Source of the DNA: Mitosporidium daphniae
Lineage: Eukaryota; Microsporidia
Direction: 5' to 3'
Length of the DNA stretch: 64,000 bases
NCBI RefSeq assembly: GCF_000760515.2
Contig: NW_013546154.1
Coordinates: forward strand, 1 to 64,000
A program made the translations under genes and the position numbers. Numbering within the stretch: position 1 is the stretch's first letter; each line of letters starts with the position of its first letter. A model generated the notes under the pieces. That model made no database searches, was not told where the DNA came from, and saw only the letters and a program-made list of their open reading frames with translations. Shown piece by piece: positions 31,756 to 41,876 of this stretch.

Positions 31756-32481
31756 CTAGGGGAAAATATGTTCAATCGTGGACTTGTTTGAAAAAATAAG
31801 GTATACGTGGTAGGCAGATAAAATAACGAAAAACAGCGACCTAAATGCGGTGAACATCGTAAAAATCAGTACAAAAAAAGTTAGATGGCAAAACTGTTTG
31901 CAAGAAAAGAGAATTTTAGCATAGATCACAAACATCAAAATCTCAACTACCGTGGTAATGACTATGAATGCGACAAACAGAAAATAGTTGGACTTTCCAA
32001 TGCAGTTGGCAAGCCAGGGGCAATGGTGGTCAAACCCCTCTATACAAATGTTGCAGGTCGAACAATGATGTGCCTTTGGACCCTTGATGACCCGGCAAAC
32101 ATTGCAATATCGGCGAGCATTTAAAACGGGGATTTTACCGGATACGGAAACATCATTTTCGGAGATATTCTTTTTTGAAATATCATTTTCGGAGAGATTC
32201 TTTTTTGAGATATCATGTTCTGAGGCTCTTTTTATCCTGCCTGGATCAGATAGGACCAGCAAGCAAAATAGGAAAAAGATAAACGAAAATCCAAAATATA
32301 CCGATGGTAAGACGAAGGATGGGAAGATCGTCCAATAGCCTGCATAATGGAGATGAACATAAAACAAAAGAGGGAAAAACAGGAACAACAGGCCGATACT
32401 TACGACGATATTCTCGGGTAGCGAAAAAAAACTGATACTCGAATATGCTCGAAGAAAACAAAATGCTATCCTGCCTTTCAT
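31756..32481 (-). CDS. DHHC palmitoyltransferase
   Basis: 241 residues, intronless. It has four membrane spans: two near residues 23-75 and two after the zinc domain. The DHHC cysteine-rich domain lies between them: ARRYCNVCRV, GPKAHHCSTCN, GFDHHCPWLANCIGKSNYFLF. The DHHC Cys carries the acyl group that is passed to substrate cysteines at Golgi or plasma membranes. The cytosolic loop before the domain contains a 10-residue repeat (SEHDISKKNL, SENDISKKNI, SENDVS). The start is taken at the ATG 32481; an in-frame TTG lies upstream. Confidence 0.93.
   Translation of the reverse strand: MKGRIAFCFLRAYSSISFFSLPENIVVSIGLLFLFFPLLFYVHLHYAGYWTIFPSFVLPSVYFGFSFIFFLFCLLVLSDPGRIKRASEHDISKKNLSENDISKKNISENDVSVSGKIPVLNARRYCNVCRVIKGPKAHHCSTCNICIEGFDHHCPWLANCIGKSNYFLFVAFIVITTVVEILMFVIYAKILFSCKQFCHLTFFVLIFTMFTAFRSLFFVILSAYHVYLIFSNKSTIEHIFP
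32152..32225. repeat. 30-bp coding tandem repeat in the DHHC gene
   Basis: Two copies at 32152-32181 and 32182-32211 differ at three positions, with a partial third copy to 32225. They encode the SENDISKKN-type repeat in the cytosolic loop. Confidence 0.9.
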
Positions 32482-32599
32482 GTACAAAGAATAGCAAAAA
32501 CCAAGCTTGTGGGCTTACAATAAGCACCAATCAAATGGCCTCTAACCATATCCAGCTGATGCCAAATTTTTATTTTTAAAATTTCGAAAAATCGTTCCT

Positions 32600-33093
32600 C
32601 AGCTAAAAAGCAAATCCCTTCGCTGAGGGAGGTTGCAGACCAGCTTTGTGCATTAAACGGCAAGCTAAACGGAAGGATCGATTCTTTGTTGATCGAGCTA
32701 AATGCTATAAAGAGTAGATTGCTTAACGTGCTAGATTTTAACCGCAATTGCTTGCCTTTGGGATCGAATCTTCTCTACAAGCTGGATAGGGATGCCGAGG
32801 AGTGCGAGTTAAATGTGTTGAGCGGCCAATTTATTGGAAAATTTACGCAATGGATTTCGACGGTTTTGCTTCCCAAGCTGAGTCTTTTAAAGAAAATTCT
32901 GGAACAAGACATCCTTTGCTCGGATGAATATAGAAATGCCTCCAAATTTACTCTTACCAACAGCCGCGAATCTTTTTTCGAGACGTTCGCGTTGTTGGAT
33001 ACCTTGCAGATACGAGTTTGTGCCATTGCGAATCTATTGAGCATTGCCCCCTTCGATCTTTCTTCGATTCCTGGTTTGCTGTCCGAATTGTAA
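32600..33093 (+). CDS. Unknown coiled-coil protein, 5' end unresolved
   Basis: One frame is open from about 32560 to the stop at 33093. It reads helix-rich sequence (LREVADQLCALNGKL, IDSLLIELNAIKSRLLNVL, KFTQWISTVLLPKLSLLKKIL). There is no in-frame ATG near its beginning, so a first exon must be joined by an intron whose donor I could not place, possibly ending at the CTCAG before 32602. The composition resembles a small subunit of a nuclear or kinetochore-type complex, but no family is recognised. The stop lies 32 bp from the convergent PPR gene. Confidence 0.5.
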
Positions 33094-33125
33094 TTTAGCG
33101 GTGCAAGTAAATTGTAGTTTCGCAT

Positions 33126-34574
33126 TTATTGGTACTTTCTTAATGTCTCGATGAGAGATTTTGTTTTCGCCAAATTGTCGGCCGACAGTGGAGCCTTTTG
33201 GTGTTCAAGAGTCTTGCGAATTGACCAAAGTATTTTGGAATTTTCGAGTTTAAAAAGACAATCCCGAATGGCTTCCCTAACCCCCGCATCTTTACAAGCC
33301 TCAAAAATAGGGACAAAAACGGACAGGATTTCAATTTGCCTATCATATGGCCACTTTGGAAACTGTCGCTTATATTTGACTACTTCTTCCATCAAGTCAA
33401 CAAAAGACAGCTCTTTTGAATGTTTCAACAACAACACGGCCCGCATGTATAAAGATAAGCAGATGGGGTCTTTTACCATTCGACCGTATTTTTCATAGTG
33501 AGTAATAAGAACAGACAAAAAATGCTCCTTTTTACACGTGCAGGCAGTTGACATGTAAATGGTCATTGCTAGACCATGAAAAAGCTCCGATTTGAGAAAA
33601 GGCGCTGATTTGGCATGCTCGTCCACGATGGCAATACACTTTTCGGCGATCTTGATTCTTTCTGGGCTATCCAGTGCAAGGCCAGACATGTGCAGACGAT
33701 ACGCAGACAATAACGAACACACAATAAAAGGGTCGATTTGTATTTTGGAGCAAACGGCCCCATCATAATAGGCCTCAATGAACCAAAGAGGGGCGTTTAA
33801 ATTAATGGCAGCCTTGATGGCTATGCAAATGGTATCTGAACATGGGGCTATCCCAAAGCCAGGAGACAGAGGAAATTTATTTTCCTCAACAAATGGGGAG
33901 AAAACAACTCGTAGCGTGTCAAGGTCAGATCCGTACTTGTGGCCAAGAATACCAATGGCCTTGATCAGGGTATTAAAAACGAGCCTAAAATCCGTTTTTT
34001 GCTGTGAAGAGATTTTCAACTTCATTTCTTGAAACTGGTCCCAACAAAAATTTAGAGGATCTTGCACTTGCTCCGTAAGCCGCGAATCTGGCCCACATGA
34101 ATCCCTAGGCGATGCATCGAGCATGGCTCGCCTAATAATCGAATCCAAAAGAAGGTTGTATGAGATCAGGTCAGGAACAAGGGCTCTTTTCTTCATATCA
34201 ACAAAAAACTTGTAAGCAAGCGCAGAGCAGCCGTGATCTCTGAGGCCCTTTAAAAGGGTATTGTAAACCGGGACACTTGGACGGACAAATAAAAAGTTTT
34301 TTTTACTTGATGAGGTCCGATTTTTTTGTACCAACTCTGACTTTTCTTTGTTGTTAACCTGCACCATTGAACAAAATAGCGCTAATGCGGCAGAAATCTT
34401 TCGCTTCTTAAAGAGGGCATTGATCCGATGCGATAGTTTAAAAGAAAAATAGGCTGTTTTCTTTTGCGTTTGAAGATGCTTGATTGTCGAGCTTTCCTCT
34501 TGGCTCGGCTTTCTTCTGAACCTCAACGTCGAGAAGCGCGTTAAAATTTTCGATAAATTTGAAAAAACAAGCAT
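33126..34574 (-). CDS. Mitochondrial pentatricopeptide-repeat protein
   Basis: 482 residues, intronless. The N-terminus MLVFSNLSKILTRFSTLRF is basic, Ser/Leu-rich and free of acidic residues, like a mitochondrial presequence. The clearest PPR pair is PSVPVYNTLLKGLRDHG then YKFFVDMKKRALVPDLISYN; further degenerate helical pairs follow (RLVFNTLIKAIGILGH). PPR proteins bind specific organellar transcripts for processing, stability or translation. The presence of one implies a mitochondrial genome or at least organellar RNA. The start is the ATG at 34574. Confidence 0.75.
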   Translation of the reverse strand: MLVFSNLSKILTRFSTLRFRRKPSQEESSTIKHLQTQKKTAYFSFKLSHRINALFKKRKISAALALFCSMVQVNNKEKSELVQKNRTSSSKKNFLFVRPSVPVYNTLLKGLRDHGCSALAYKFFVDMKKRALVPDLISYNLLLDSIIRRAMLDASPRDSCGPDSRLTEQVQDPLNFCWDQFQEMKLKISSQQKTDFRLVFNTLIKAIGILGHKYGSDLDTLRVVFSPFVEENKFPLSPGFGIAPCSDTICIAIKAAINLNAPLWFIEAYYDGAVCSKIQIDPFIVCSLLSAYRLHMSGLALDSPERIKIAEKCIAIVDEHAKSAPFLKSELFHGLAMTIYMSTACTCKKEHFLSVLITHYEKYGRMVKDPICLSLYMRAVLLLKHSKELSFVDLMEEVVKYKRQFPKWPYDRQIEILSVFVPIFEACKDAGVREAIRDCLFKLENSKILWSIRKTLEHQKAPLSADNLAKTKSLIETLRKYQ

Positions 34575-34651
34575 CAAAAAGCATTAAAAAAAAAATTAAA
34601 GTGGAATTTATTTAGTAAACACTCCCAAAACGGAACGCACGCAATGGCAAT

Positions 34652-35221
34652 TCAATCTACAAAAACAAGCTTCCGCTGCAACATTAAATGCCGCACATCA
34701 TCTGCACGCACAAAATGAAGGGTATCTGCATCGAGCGTTAGAAATCCGCGCTCCGTCTGAATGACGCCGCAATCTTCGACCACGCGAACGAGCGAAAAAA
34801 GCTTCCTGGGCCCGTCGGTAATGCTGCAGCCTTGGACAAACAAATCCAGCGATGGAAATAGGCCCTTAATAGTACCAAGGGAATTCTCGTACGATTTGAT
34901 CAATTCGACTTCTTTCGAATCGGCAGGAGTATAGTGCTTCGAGAGACCCATCAACTGCTGCATGTGCTTGACCAGGGATGCAGTTAAGATGCGTTGAATT
35001 CTCAATATGGTTGTGTGATAAATAAGCAGCAGGTTTCTTTCCGATTCGCCCATCGATTCGTCTTGATCGCCCATCGTTGATTTCATGACAATGCCCTGTG
35101 CTTTGGAAAATAAATCGGCCATGTCTGACAAGGCGATCGATAGGCTTTTGTAGTTGAATTGGCTGTCCAAATAGGATGAGCACCTTGCCTCTTTCAGTAA
35201 GCAGAGTGCAGCGTTGCTCAT
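34652..35221 (-). CDS. PSF1: GINS complex subunit Psf1
   Basis: 189 residues, intronless. The A-domain is helical (DMADLFSKAQGIVMK, LLLIYHTTILRIQRILTA, ELIKSYENSLGTIKG). The short C-terminal B-domain reads VRVVEDCGVIQTERGFLTLD and ends HFVRADDVRHLMLQRKLVFVD, closely following Psf1 order (a Y-x-E-V-R-V-x-D-x-G strand then the final helix). GINS with Cdc45 and MCM forms the replicative helicase. Length agrees with the family (about 190-200). It lies 28 bp downstream of TRM1 on the same strand. Confidence 0.83.
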   Translation of the reverse strand: MSNAALCLLKEARCSSYLDSQFNYKSLSIALSDMADLFSKAQGIVMKSTMGDQDESMGESERNLLLIYHTTILRIQRILTASLVKHMQQLMGLSKHYTPADSKEVELIKSYENSLGTIKGLFPSLDLFVQGCSITDGPRKLFSLVRVVEDCGVIQTERGFLTLDADTLHFVRADDVRHLMLQRKLVFVD

Positions 35222-35249
35222 TGGTAAAAAGTTAATTTTATTTATTAAT

Positions 35250-36930
35250 TTAACTGGAGGCGCGGGCTCTAGGCAAGGGGCCCCAATTTGGCGGCGGTGC
35301 GTGGAACCTCACCAATCCTTGGCTGACGGATTGGGATACCGCGTTGGGATGCACACCAAAGTCAATCAAACTAAATAGGAAAAGATGCCAATCGCGGTAC
35401 CTTGCGATGCCAATGGACATGATTTTTTCGGCCGTATCTTCGCGGACTTCGGTTTTTGGCTTCTTGGTGGCAATGGGCTGCGATTTAACCTGAAAACAGT
35501 AAGTCAATGTATGCTGGTGGCACATACCCATTCTTTCATGATGTCCCAAAGAAACGTAATTGGGGCATCCGTCTTGATGCCCAAAGGGTCACAGTGGCTA
35601 ATTGAAACCTGATACCCAGCATTCAATAAAGCAGATCTGGCATTAAAAAACGAGGTCTAACTTGACGCTGACAAGCCGAGGCGTCGAAGTGTGCAAGATT
35701 TTCGACATATGCGGGATGGTCATGTAGAGAATCGAATTAATTTCCTATCGTTAGGCAAAAGACACGCAACCTCCGACAAAAGAGATAAGAATCCGCAAAT
35801 CCTAGGCCTTGTGCCAAGGATAAAGTCGGTTGAGGACGACAAGAATTCCTGAAGGCTCAAAACAAACTCCTTCGAATGCAGGTTGGCACTCCAAATGGGA
35901 CCGGCAACCTGCAGTTTTGTAGAAGAGCAAATTGAACAGCACGACACGGCAAGAGGGGAGTAGGCATACTTGTCGTTAGCAACAATGGCACCAATGGGCT
36001 GTGCGAAAAAGGTACGACATGCAGGGCAAGCAAGAACCAGAGCTCGTTTCCTACACAAATGAACCAAAGGCCTAACTTGACCGATTTCTTGACCTCAAGG
36101 GGCCCCTTATGGACACGGACAAAAATACGAACATAAAAGTCAATTTTGACCGAAACCAGCGGCTCAATATACCTCCCATATCTGTTGGCGGCCGTCTCAA
36201 CTGCATTGAGAAGCAGACGAATGGCCTTTTGATTATCGGGAATTTGGGTCTTACCATTTCTTGCGAATAGTCCGAGTGCAATGGAACGCCTTGATATTTG
36301 GCAAAGCACGTGCCGGGGTGCACTCCACAAAGAACCGCCATGTCGGTGCTAGTGATTGCCAGAAGACCGCCCGAAGATACTGCTTGTACGGCAGCATCCA
36401 AAAACGGAGATGCCGATCCATACGGATCAACATCAATCAAGTCGAAAAAGCTTTGTTTTCCGGCCTCTTGATACATAAACGAGCTAAAGGGGAGCGAATA
36501 TAACGTACTTTGCATCTTGGATGTTGATTTTTATCAGGTCCTCTTTAATTGCATTGTGGGCAATGTTTGCAGAAATGGTTTCCCTGACGCCGTGATCAAG
36601 GTCATTGGAAATGATCTGCGATGCAAGGGGAACCTGATGGGCATATCTGATGGCTCTAAATCCACTGGCTGTGAGAGCATCAAGAATTTTGAATGTGCTA
36701 GCAGAAGAACCCCGCGCTGCGGACGGTTTTGCCTTGGCCCGTTCATCTCGTTCCTTTGAAAAAAGTTTTGAAAAAAGATGTGCAATTAGCATCGAAAGAT
36801 CCCTGTTGAATTCCTGGACAGGATTGTAAAATACCGACCGGTTATCGGGAACCAGGATCGACGAGATTCCCTCCTGGATGATTTTATATCCGTTGGGAGC
36901 ATCGAGAGAACACTCGGTACCAGATGGCAT
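35250..36930 (-). CDS. TRM1: tRNA (guanine26-N2)-dimethyltransferase Trm1
   Basis: Encodes 503 residues with six introns: 36484-36508, 36226-36254, 36051-36076, 35744-35769, 35637-35661 and 35490-35527. Conserved blocks include [29 protein letters not shown], the SAM/catalytic [46 protein letters not shown] and [17 protein letters not shown] zinc ribbon (CPAC, CCSIC) follows, with C-terminal [21 protein letters not shown] and a final [10 protein letters not shown]. It methylates G26 of tRNAs in the nucleus and/or mitochondria. The start MPSGTEC at 36930 is preferred because further upstream codons would cross the divergent CMSS1 start. Confidence 0.95.
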
Positions 36931-36953
36931 GCGTAAATTAATTTTTTTAAAAA
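36931..36953. promoter_or_regulatory. 23-bp space between divergent start codons TRM1/CMSS1
   Basis: The two ATGs are separated by 23 bp containing AAATTAATTTTTTTAAAAA. Core promoter elements must therefore lie within this space or inside the opposing coding sequence. Confidence 0.6.
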
Positions 36954-37794
36954 ATGCCAAAAAACACCGGTTCCCTATCATGTGCCGAAACACCGTCGGC
37001 GCCGCACCATCAAAACACGAGCCAAATTGGCTCTGTCGATTCTCTAGAAAATGATGATTTTTATCATCCCAATGAATGCTCTGGAAAAAAGCGAAAATCT
37101 AGATCAGAGCATTTGGCAAATATAAAAAAGGTGGAAAGTGCAGTTCTTATTTCTAGAAAAAGGGTCAAAAGGTATTCGTGCCACATCCGATCTGCAACAA
37201 CAACAACGATGTTGAAAAGGTCAATTTATTGTTAAAGAAAACCAATCCCACCACCAATCTGTTGGTTAACACAGCTCATGTGCTCCATTCAGAAGGCACC
37301 TCTTTGGAACATGCCATTAAGAAGGGTAAAAATTCAACATGTAATCCCACGTATTAGGCGTGCCTGACTGGAAATCTGCTCTGGCAAAAAATACGGGATC
37401 GCCGCCGGTGTACCGCTCTCCCGTTGTGATAATTGTGTGCATGTCTGCGATCCGGGCCGTCGAACTAATCAAAAACGAATGCCAATCTTTTGGCCTGTTG
37501 TGTAAAATAGGAAAACTTTTTGCAAAGCATTTTTCAGTCGACGAGCAAAAGGCATATTTGAGTGGTAATGAGGTTCGTATTGCCGTGGGCACACCCCATC
37601 GACTCTCTGTCTTGATCTCAGATGGGACTTTATCTCTGTCGTTGTTGAGGCTGGTAGTTTTAGACCTGAAAAGCGATGCCAAGGGCAGAAACCTTATAGA
37701 AAGCAATGATACCTCAAAAGACCTTTCCCTGCTTTTACAAGACCATTTGATGAAGACCATCTGCGACGAGACCAGAATGTTTTTGTTCCATTAA
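36954..37794 (+). CDS. CMSS1: CMSS1/Cms1-like ribosome-biogenesis protein
   Basis: Encodes 260 residues with introns 37131-37156 (26 nt) and 37326-37357 (32 nt). The N-terminus is charged and low in complexity, with a KKRKSR nuclear-localisation signal. The C-terminal half is the Cms1 fold, related to the second RecA lobe of DEAD-box proteins: PVVIIVCMSAIRAVELIK, KIGKLFAKHFSVDEQ, VRIAVGTPHRLSVLI and LRLVVLDLKSDAKGRNL. The helicase motifs themselves are absent. The yeast protein is found with 90S pre-ribosomes. Ribosome biogenesis is therefore represented by this gene and by Utp21. Confidence 0.82.
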
Positions 37795-38241
37795 ATTACA
37801 TTGAAATTTTATTCCACTAAAAGCGCAAATGCACCGCACCGGCTTCCAGAATACGGGGCATGTAGCGTCTCTGCGCAGTTTTTTGTGACACATTTAAGCT
37901 TTTCTTCAAAGCTAAAAGGATCCATTTACGGCAACATAATGCTCCCATGTTTTAGCGGTTATCATATAAACGCCGTCAAATGTCCCCAGATGCTGTCAAA
38001 TGTGTCCAAATGCTATCAAATGTGTCCAAATGCTATCAAATGTGTCCAGATGCCGCCAAATCAACCCCAAATCAGAGATGGATCGAAAAGTGCCCAAAGT
38101 AAGTATTTCCATCAATGTCAATCATCATCTTATTGTTTAATTGATGCCCTAATGGTATGAACCGTGGCTGACCATGGTCATTTTCGGGGATTTGCATGCA
38201 TCGTGCTGACACCGACAATATCCGGAAACTTTGGATCACAA
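37795..38241. other. Intergenic region with short tandem array
   Basis: No reliable gene. A 120-codon frame from 37801 lacks an ATG start and runs through the tandem array at 37978-38057, so it is likely fortuitous. Confidence 0.55.
37978..38057. repeat. Four tandem copies of a 20-bp unit
   Basis: The unit AAATGTGTCCAAATGCTATC repeats at 37978, 37998, 38018 and 38038. The two central copies are identical and the flanking ones carry 3-4 substitutions. It lies between CMSS1 and the next minus-strand gene. Confidence 0.95.
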
Positions 38242-38611
38242 TCATCGATTTTGAGACATAAACAAAAAGCCTTTCACGAGGAAAAAAGAATAATGCGGTG
38301 AAAATGGTTTATAAGCACGGCCACTAGAAAAGTCCCTCAAAACAACTGTGGACACTCTGCCCTCCAATTGATTTTTCTTGGAATACATGACGCGCCTAAA
38401 TGCAAATGAGATGACATTAAAATGTCGCCAAAACACTTGCAAATTGATTCTTTCCAAAGATTGGTAGCTTTTCGTACATTGGGCCAAAGTGGCCGGTTCT
38501 AGAAAACCTCCATTTTGGCAATTCCATAATCTTTATCATATGCACAAAATTTCCAATCCCCACAAATCGGGATTTACTTTCAAATGTTCTAGATTCATTC
38601 AGCGTCTTCAT
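38242..38611 (-). CDS. Possible mitochondrial ribosomal protein bL28-like
   Basis: A tentative 93-residue model with introns 38499-38545 (47 nt) and 38396-38436 (41 nt). The central block RPLWPNVRKATNLWKES, followed by GRVSTVVLRDF, resembles the bL28/MRPL24 core (R-x-W-x-PNV, then a VST-x-x-LR strand). The first exon (MKTLNESRTFESKSRF) would precede it. Both introns are longer than typical here and the C-terminal tail is not conserved. If true, it supports a translating mitochondrion. An alternative is that these are the last exons of the gene beginning near 39174. Confidence 0.35.
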
Positions 38612-39334
38612 GACAACCTCCACATCTGGAGGGTAAGTCAAAATAGAGGAAAGAAAAGCAACGTAAATTTAGTACAGGCAATTCGAGATACCCTGATGTT
38701 GTTTATGACGACCCAGCATGTATCTGAATTTTGGGTTGTATTTTTGACAGAATTGACCACCTTTGGTGGCATTCCGCCCCTAAATGCAGATAGATTCTGC
38801 TCCAGTTTTTTGTAAAATTTGGATGCAAGGCACATTCATCCCGTCGATCGTCGAAGCACGAGTAAAAAAATCAACGTCTCCATGAATAGAAAATTCCGAT
38901 CATTGTTAGTGTGGTGCAGTTTAGTTTGCTCCAGCTAATCTCCTCTAAAAGCTCTGCCCGCTTTAATTTTTGACATTTTGTACGGCTTTTCGCCTTTTGT
39001 TTGATAAAATTACCTTTCTCCGTTATTGGCTTACCAGAAATGGTTATTGTAAGGGTCAATCGGAATTTTAGATGCCTTTCTTAAAGATGCTCGATAATTA
39101 GATGGATATGCACATGCACAGTTCTTTTGAAATGCTGGCCAAAGGCTATCGCTCCTGGGCTTATGATACGCCATTTTAGGAGCAGCCTGCCAGATAAGAC
39201 TTGGTCAATGGAAAGCATTTCCATCAATGCTTTTGGTGTACCCATTGCTCATTCGTATGTCAACAAACTTACAAGGCTCAAGTTTTCTATGGATTTGGTA
39301 TTTATTTATCCAAGTACATTTGGACGGCCCCATA
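38612..39334 (-). other. Unresolved intron-rich gene candidate starting near 39174
   Basis: A plausible first exon begins with ATG at 39174 (MAYHKPRSDSLWPAFQKN) and runs to KIPIDPYNNHFW near 39015. Further protein-like segments (RAELLEEISWSKL, VDFFTRASTIDGMNVP, GQFCQKYNPKFRYMLGRHKQ) follow on the same strand down to 38660. They lie in different frames, and I could not join them all with acceptable splice sites. Probably one real gene; product unknown. Confidence 0.35.
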
Positions 39335-40353
39335 TTATCCGGCAGTACTTTTCGCGTGATTACAATCAATTGTGGAATACAGGTGCCCCTCTTCAATCAG
39401 CCAGTCGATTATGGACCGGGTTTCCGTTTCGGGCATCCTGGTTCGGAGTTGCTTGCAAACGGTATCGATATTAAGCCCTTCATTTGCAACACACCCATTG
39501 AACATATTGAGCACCAATTGCTGTTGCGGATTCATCTCCGACCCGAACGAACTAGAGGCCGGCATCGAATATTGCGTCCCATACGACTCATATCCTGCAT
39601 TGCTTTTTACAATGCAAGCCGACGATGTTTTTTCTGAACAAGGCAATTGCTATGCACTTGGAATGGAACAACCGGTACCTTGGTGTAGTATAAATGTCCA
39701 AATAAGCAGCTGGACATGTGGTAAATTATAAAGTTGTAGTCCGTAATAATGGAGAGGTCGTACACATTGATGGACTTTTTGTTTGCAAACGATCGCAAAT
39801 TACCGATAATCCGCACCCAAGATCCCTCCCTACAGTCAGAAAAGCAACCGTTAGTTCCTACTTGACCGATGAAAGGACGGCGACATTTGGATCGTCTGGA
39901 AATGCAGACGGGTCGCTTTCTTGGGTGTCGCCGTTGTCGGCGGCATATTCGTTATTGGAAGAAAGAAATCCAGAAGATGAAGATGCATCAAACCATTTCC
40001 TAGCCTCTATTGATCCCGTCCCATCCTCAATGGTAAGGATAAAGCTTGATGGCTGTCTGAGAATCCTCCTAACGCAGCCGCAGGTAAGCATCTTTGTAAA
40101 AAACGGTTAACCTACTTGGCTGACTTCGCATCCATCAACCATAAAGGGGGCCTCCGCCGATGGCTGCTCGCTCAAGGCAAGTTGCCTGAGCGTTAAGTGT
40201 CGGAGGGTGGGATTGGATAAGTTAGCGCGCTGCAATAAATGGCATGTGTTTTACCTTTGAGAATGGAGATCCGTTCTGAGCACCACTTGAGGTTGGGGAA
40301 AGCACAGGCTCTGCCAAAAACCCTCCAGTAGGAAAATCACGTTTGGCCATCAT
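39335..40353 (-). CDS. RFA2: Replication protein A 32-kDa subunit
   Basis: Encodes 302 residues with introns 40230-40254, 40092-40115, 39830-39861 and 39650-39678. The N-terminal ~60 residues are Ser/Thr-rich, the region phosphorylated in other eukaryotes. The OB-fold core (FMVDGCEVSQMLTCGCVR, FILTIEDGTGSIEARKWFD, SWVRIIGNLRSF, KKSINVYDLSII, FIIYH) is followed by a flexible linker. A winged-helix domain ends the protein (NEGLNIDTVCKQL, IIDWLIEEGHLYSTID). RPA binds single-stranded DNA in replication and repair. All four splice junctions restore OB-fold strands. The start codon is 50 bp from that of the divergent KIN17-like gene. Confidence 0.95.
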
Positions 40354-40403
40354 TTGAGGGAAAGTGGGCGATTAAAAGTTAATAAATTTAATTTTTGTTT
40401 GAA

Positions 40404-41087
40404 ATGGCTAGGCTTAGCCGTTTGAAGCACTATTGCCAGCTTTGCCAAAGGCAATGTAGCGACGAAAATGGACTGAAGGTACCATACCATTTTCTAGCAA
40501 TTTAGTGCCATCTCTTTTCAATCACACACAGGAGGAAACAAGAGGCATATGATGCCGATCCAAAGGCATTTTTAGAGGCATACAGTGGGGCATTCCAGAA
40601 AGCATTCATTTCCATTCTAAATTCCCAGTGGGGCGGTGGTAAACGGGTATTAGCTAACATCGTATATCAGAGCTACATTTCAGATAGAAACCACATTCAC
40701 ATGAACAGCACCAAGTGGAAATCACTCTCTGAATTCATATGGCACCTAGACAGATCAAAACTGATCAAGGCCGAAGAGGTGGCTTCCCAAGAAAATGGCT
40801 GCGATCCTAAAATTTACATTTCCACTTTATCAGATATTTCGTCCGTTTGTGAACGAATGCGTGCAAAGATATCTCAGCCGCACAAAGAGGGCACCGGCCT
40901 GGAGCATCTTGCTATCACACAGGCACGTTTGTACAATACTACTCCAACTGGAGAAGCAAAAGAACAACCACTTTCACCATCCATAATTGGGATCAAAGCC
41001 AGCCAACCCGAGGAGGACAACAATGGGGAAAGACCAAAAATTTCTTTTAAACTTTGTAGACCCGACAAAAGAATTAAATTTGCTTAA
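40404..41087 (+). CDS. KIN17: KIN17-like nuclear zinc-finger protein
   Basis: Encodes 218 residues with one 27-nt intron (40479-40505). The N-terminal C2H2 finger (YCQLCQRQCSDENGLKCHL then THRRKQ) is split by the intron and continues into the KIN17 winged-helix domain: DPKAFLEAYSGAFQKAFISI, GGKRVLANIVYQSYISDR, HIHMNSTKWKSLSEFIWHL. KIN17 is a nuclear RNA/DNA-binding protein tied to splicing and the DNA-damage response. The animal protein (about 390 residues) adds tandem SH3-like domains that are absent here, giving a short fungal-like form. It is followed 14 bp later by UBE2J on the same strand. Confidence 0.85.
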
Positions 41088-41101
41088 ATTTTATATTTGC
41101 C

Positions 41102-41876
41102 ATGAACTCGAGGAACCCTGGTTTGGATTATTGATGCTTTTTATTGCTTAGCCGTAAAAAGGTTGCTAAAGGAATTTTCGACCATTTCAAATTCAGAAGC
41201 AGAAGGGTTTGTCGCCTTTCCAGCCTCCGTAGAGTGCTCCTCTGCTAAGTTTAGGAAAATGATGTTTTCGACTGGCACTTTGTCATATCTCGTCCGATAG
41301 ACACCATATATCAAGGGGGGCTTTATCACGGAAGGATTGTGTTTCCGGCAGAATATCCATTCAAGCCGCCATCGTTTAGCTTCCTCACGCCAAATGGGCG
41401 CTTCGAGACGAACACTAATATTTGTTTGTCAATTTCTGGGTATCATCCGGAAAACTGGCAGCCAGCATGGGGCGTCAGGACGGCGCTAATTGCTCTCACA
41501 TCGATGTTGCCAACCAAGAACGACGGGTCCATTGGGAGCATAACCACTCCTGACCACATTACGCGGGACCTTGCCAAAGAGTGAGCACTCGACGTCACTG
41601 ATTGGGTTTAGATCCGCAAAATGGAAATGCCCCAGATGTCGGAAAAGCAATTTTGAGCTAATGAAGGGAAACATTCAGGCCTCGGAAGATTCAAAGTGCG
41701 GGTCTACCGAATATTCGACACAAAATCCCCCAACACCGACCGCCAATCACATTAGCACAATGGTCGCCAATGGGCATCATGAAAAGGATCGCTACATCAC
41801 CACCCCTATTGTGTTTATACTTTTGGCCTTTGGCTTATTTTTTTCTTTTTTAATCTTTTACACAATTATTGATTAA
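41102..41876 (+). CDS. UBC6: ER-anchored ubiquitin-conjugating enzyme UBE2J/Ubc6
   Basis: Encodes 228 residues with introns 41121-41151, 41229-41254 and 41581-41611. The N-terminus MNSRNPAVKRLLKE follows UBE2J1. The UBC core reads DVFDWHF, GGLYHGRIVFPAEYPFKPPS, then FLTPNGRFETNTNICLSISG with the active-site Cys in ICLS. It continues YHPENWQPAWGVRTAL; the usual HPN tripeptide is replaced, as is normal for UBE2J. A disordered linker leads to a C-terminal membrane anchor (PIVFILLAFGLFFSFLIFY). The enzyme works at the ER membrane in ER-associated degradation, upstream of Cdc48-NPL4, which is also encoded in this window. Confidence 0.94.

Noticed and set aside
37801-38160. 119-codon ORF downstream of CMSS1
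   Set aside because: No ATG start, runs through a 20-bp tandem array, and no family resemblance.
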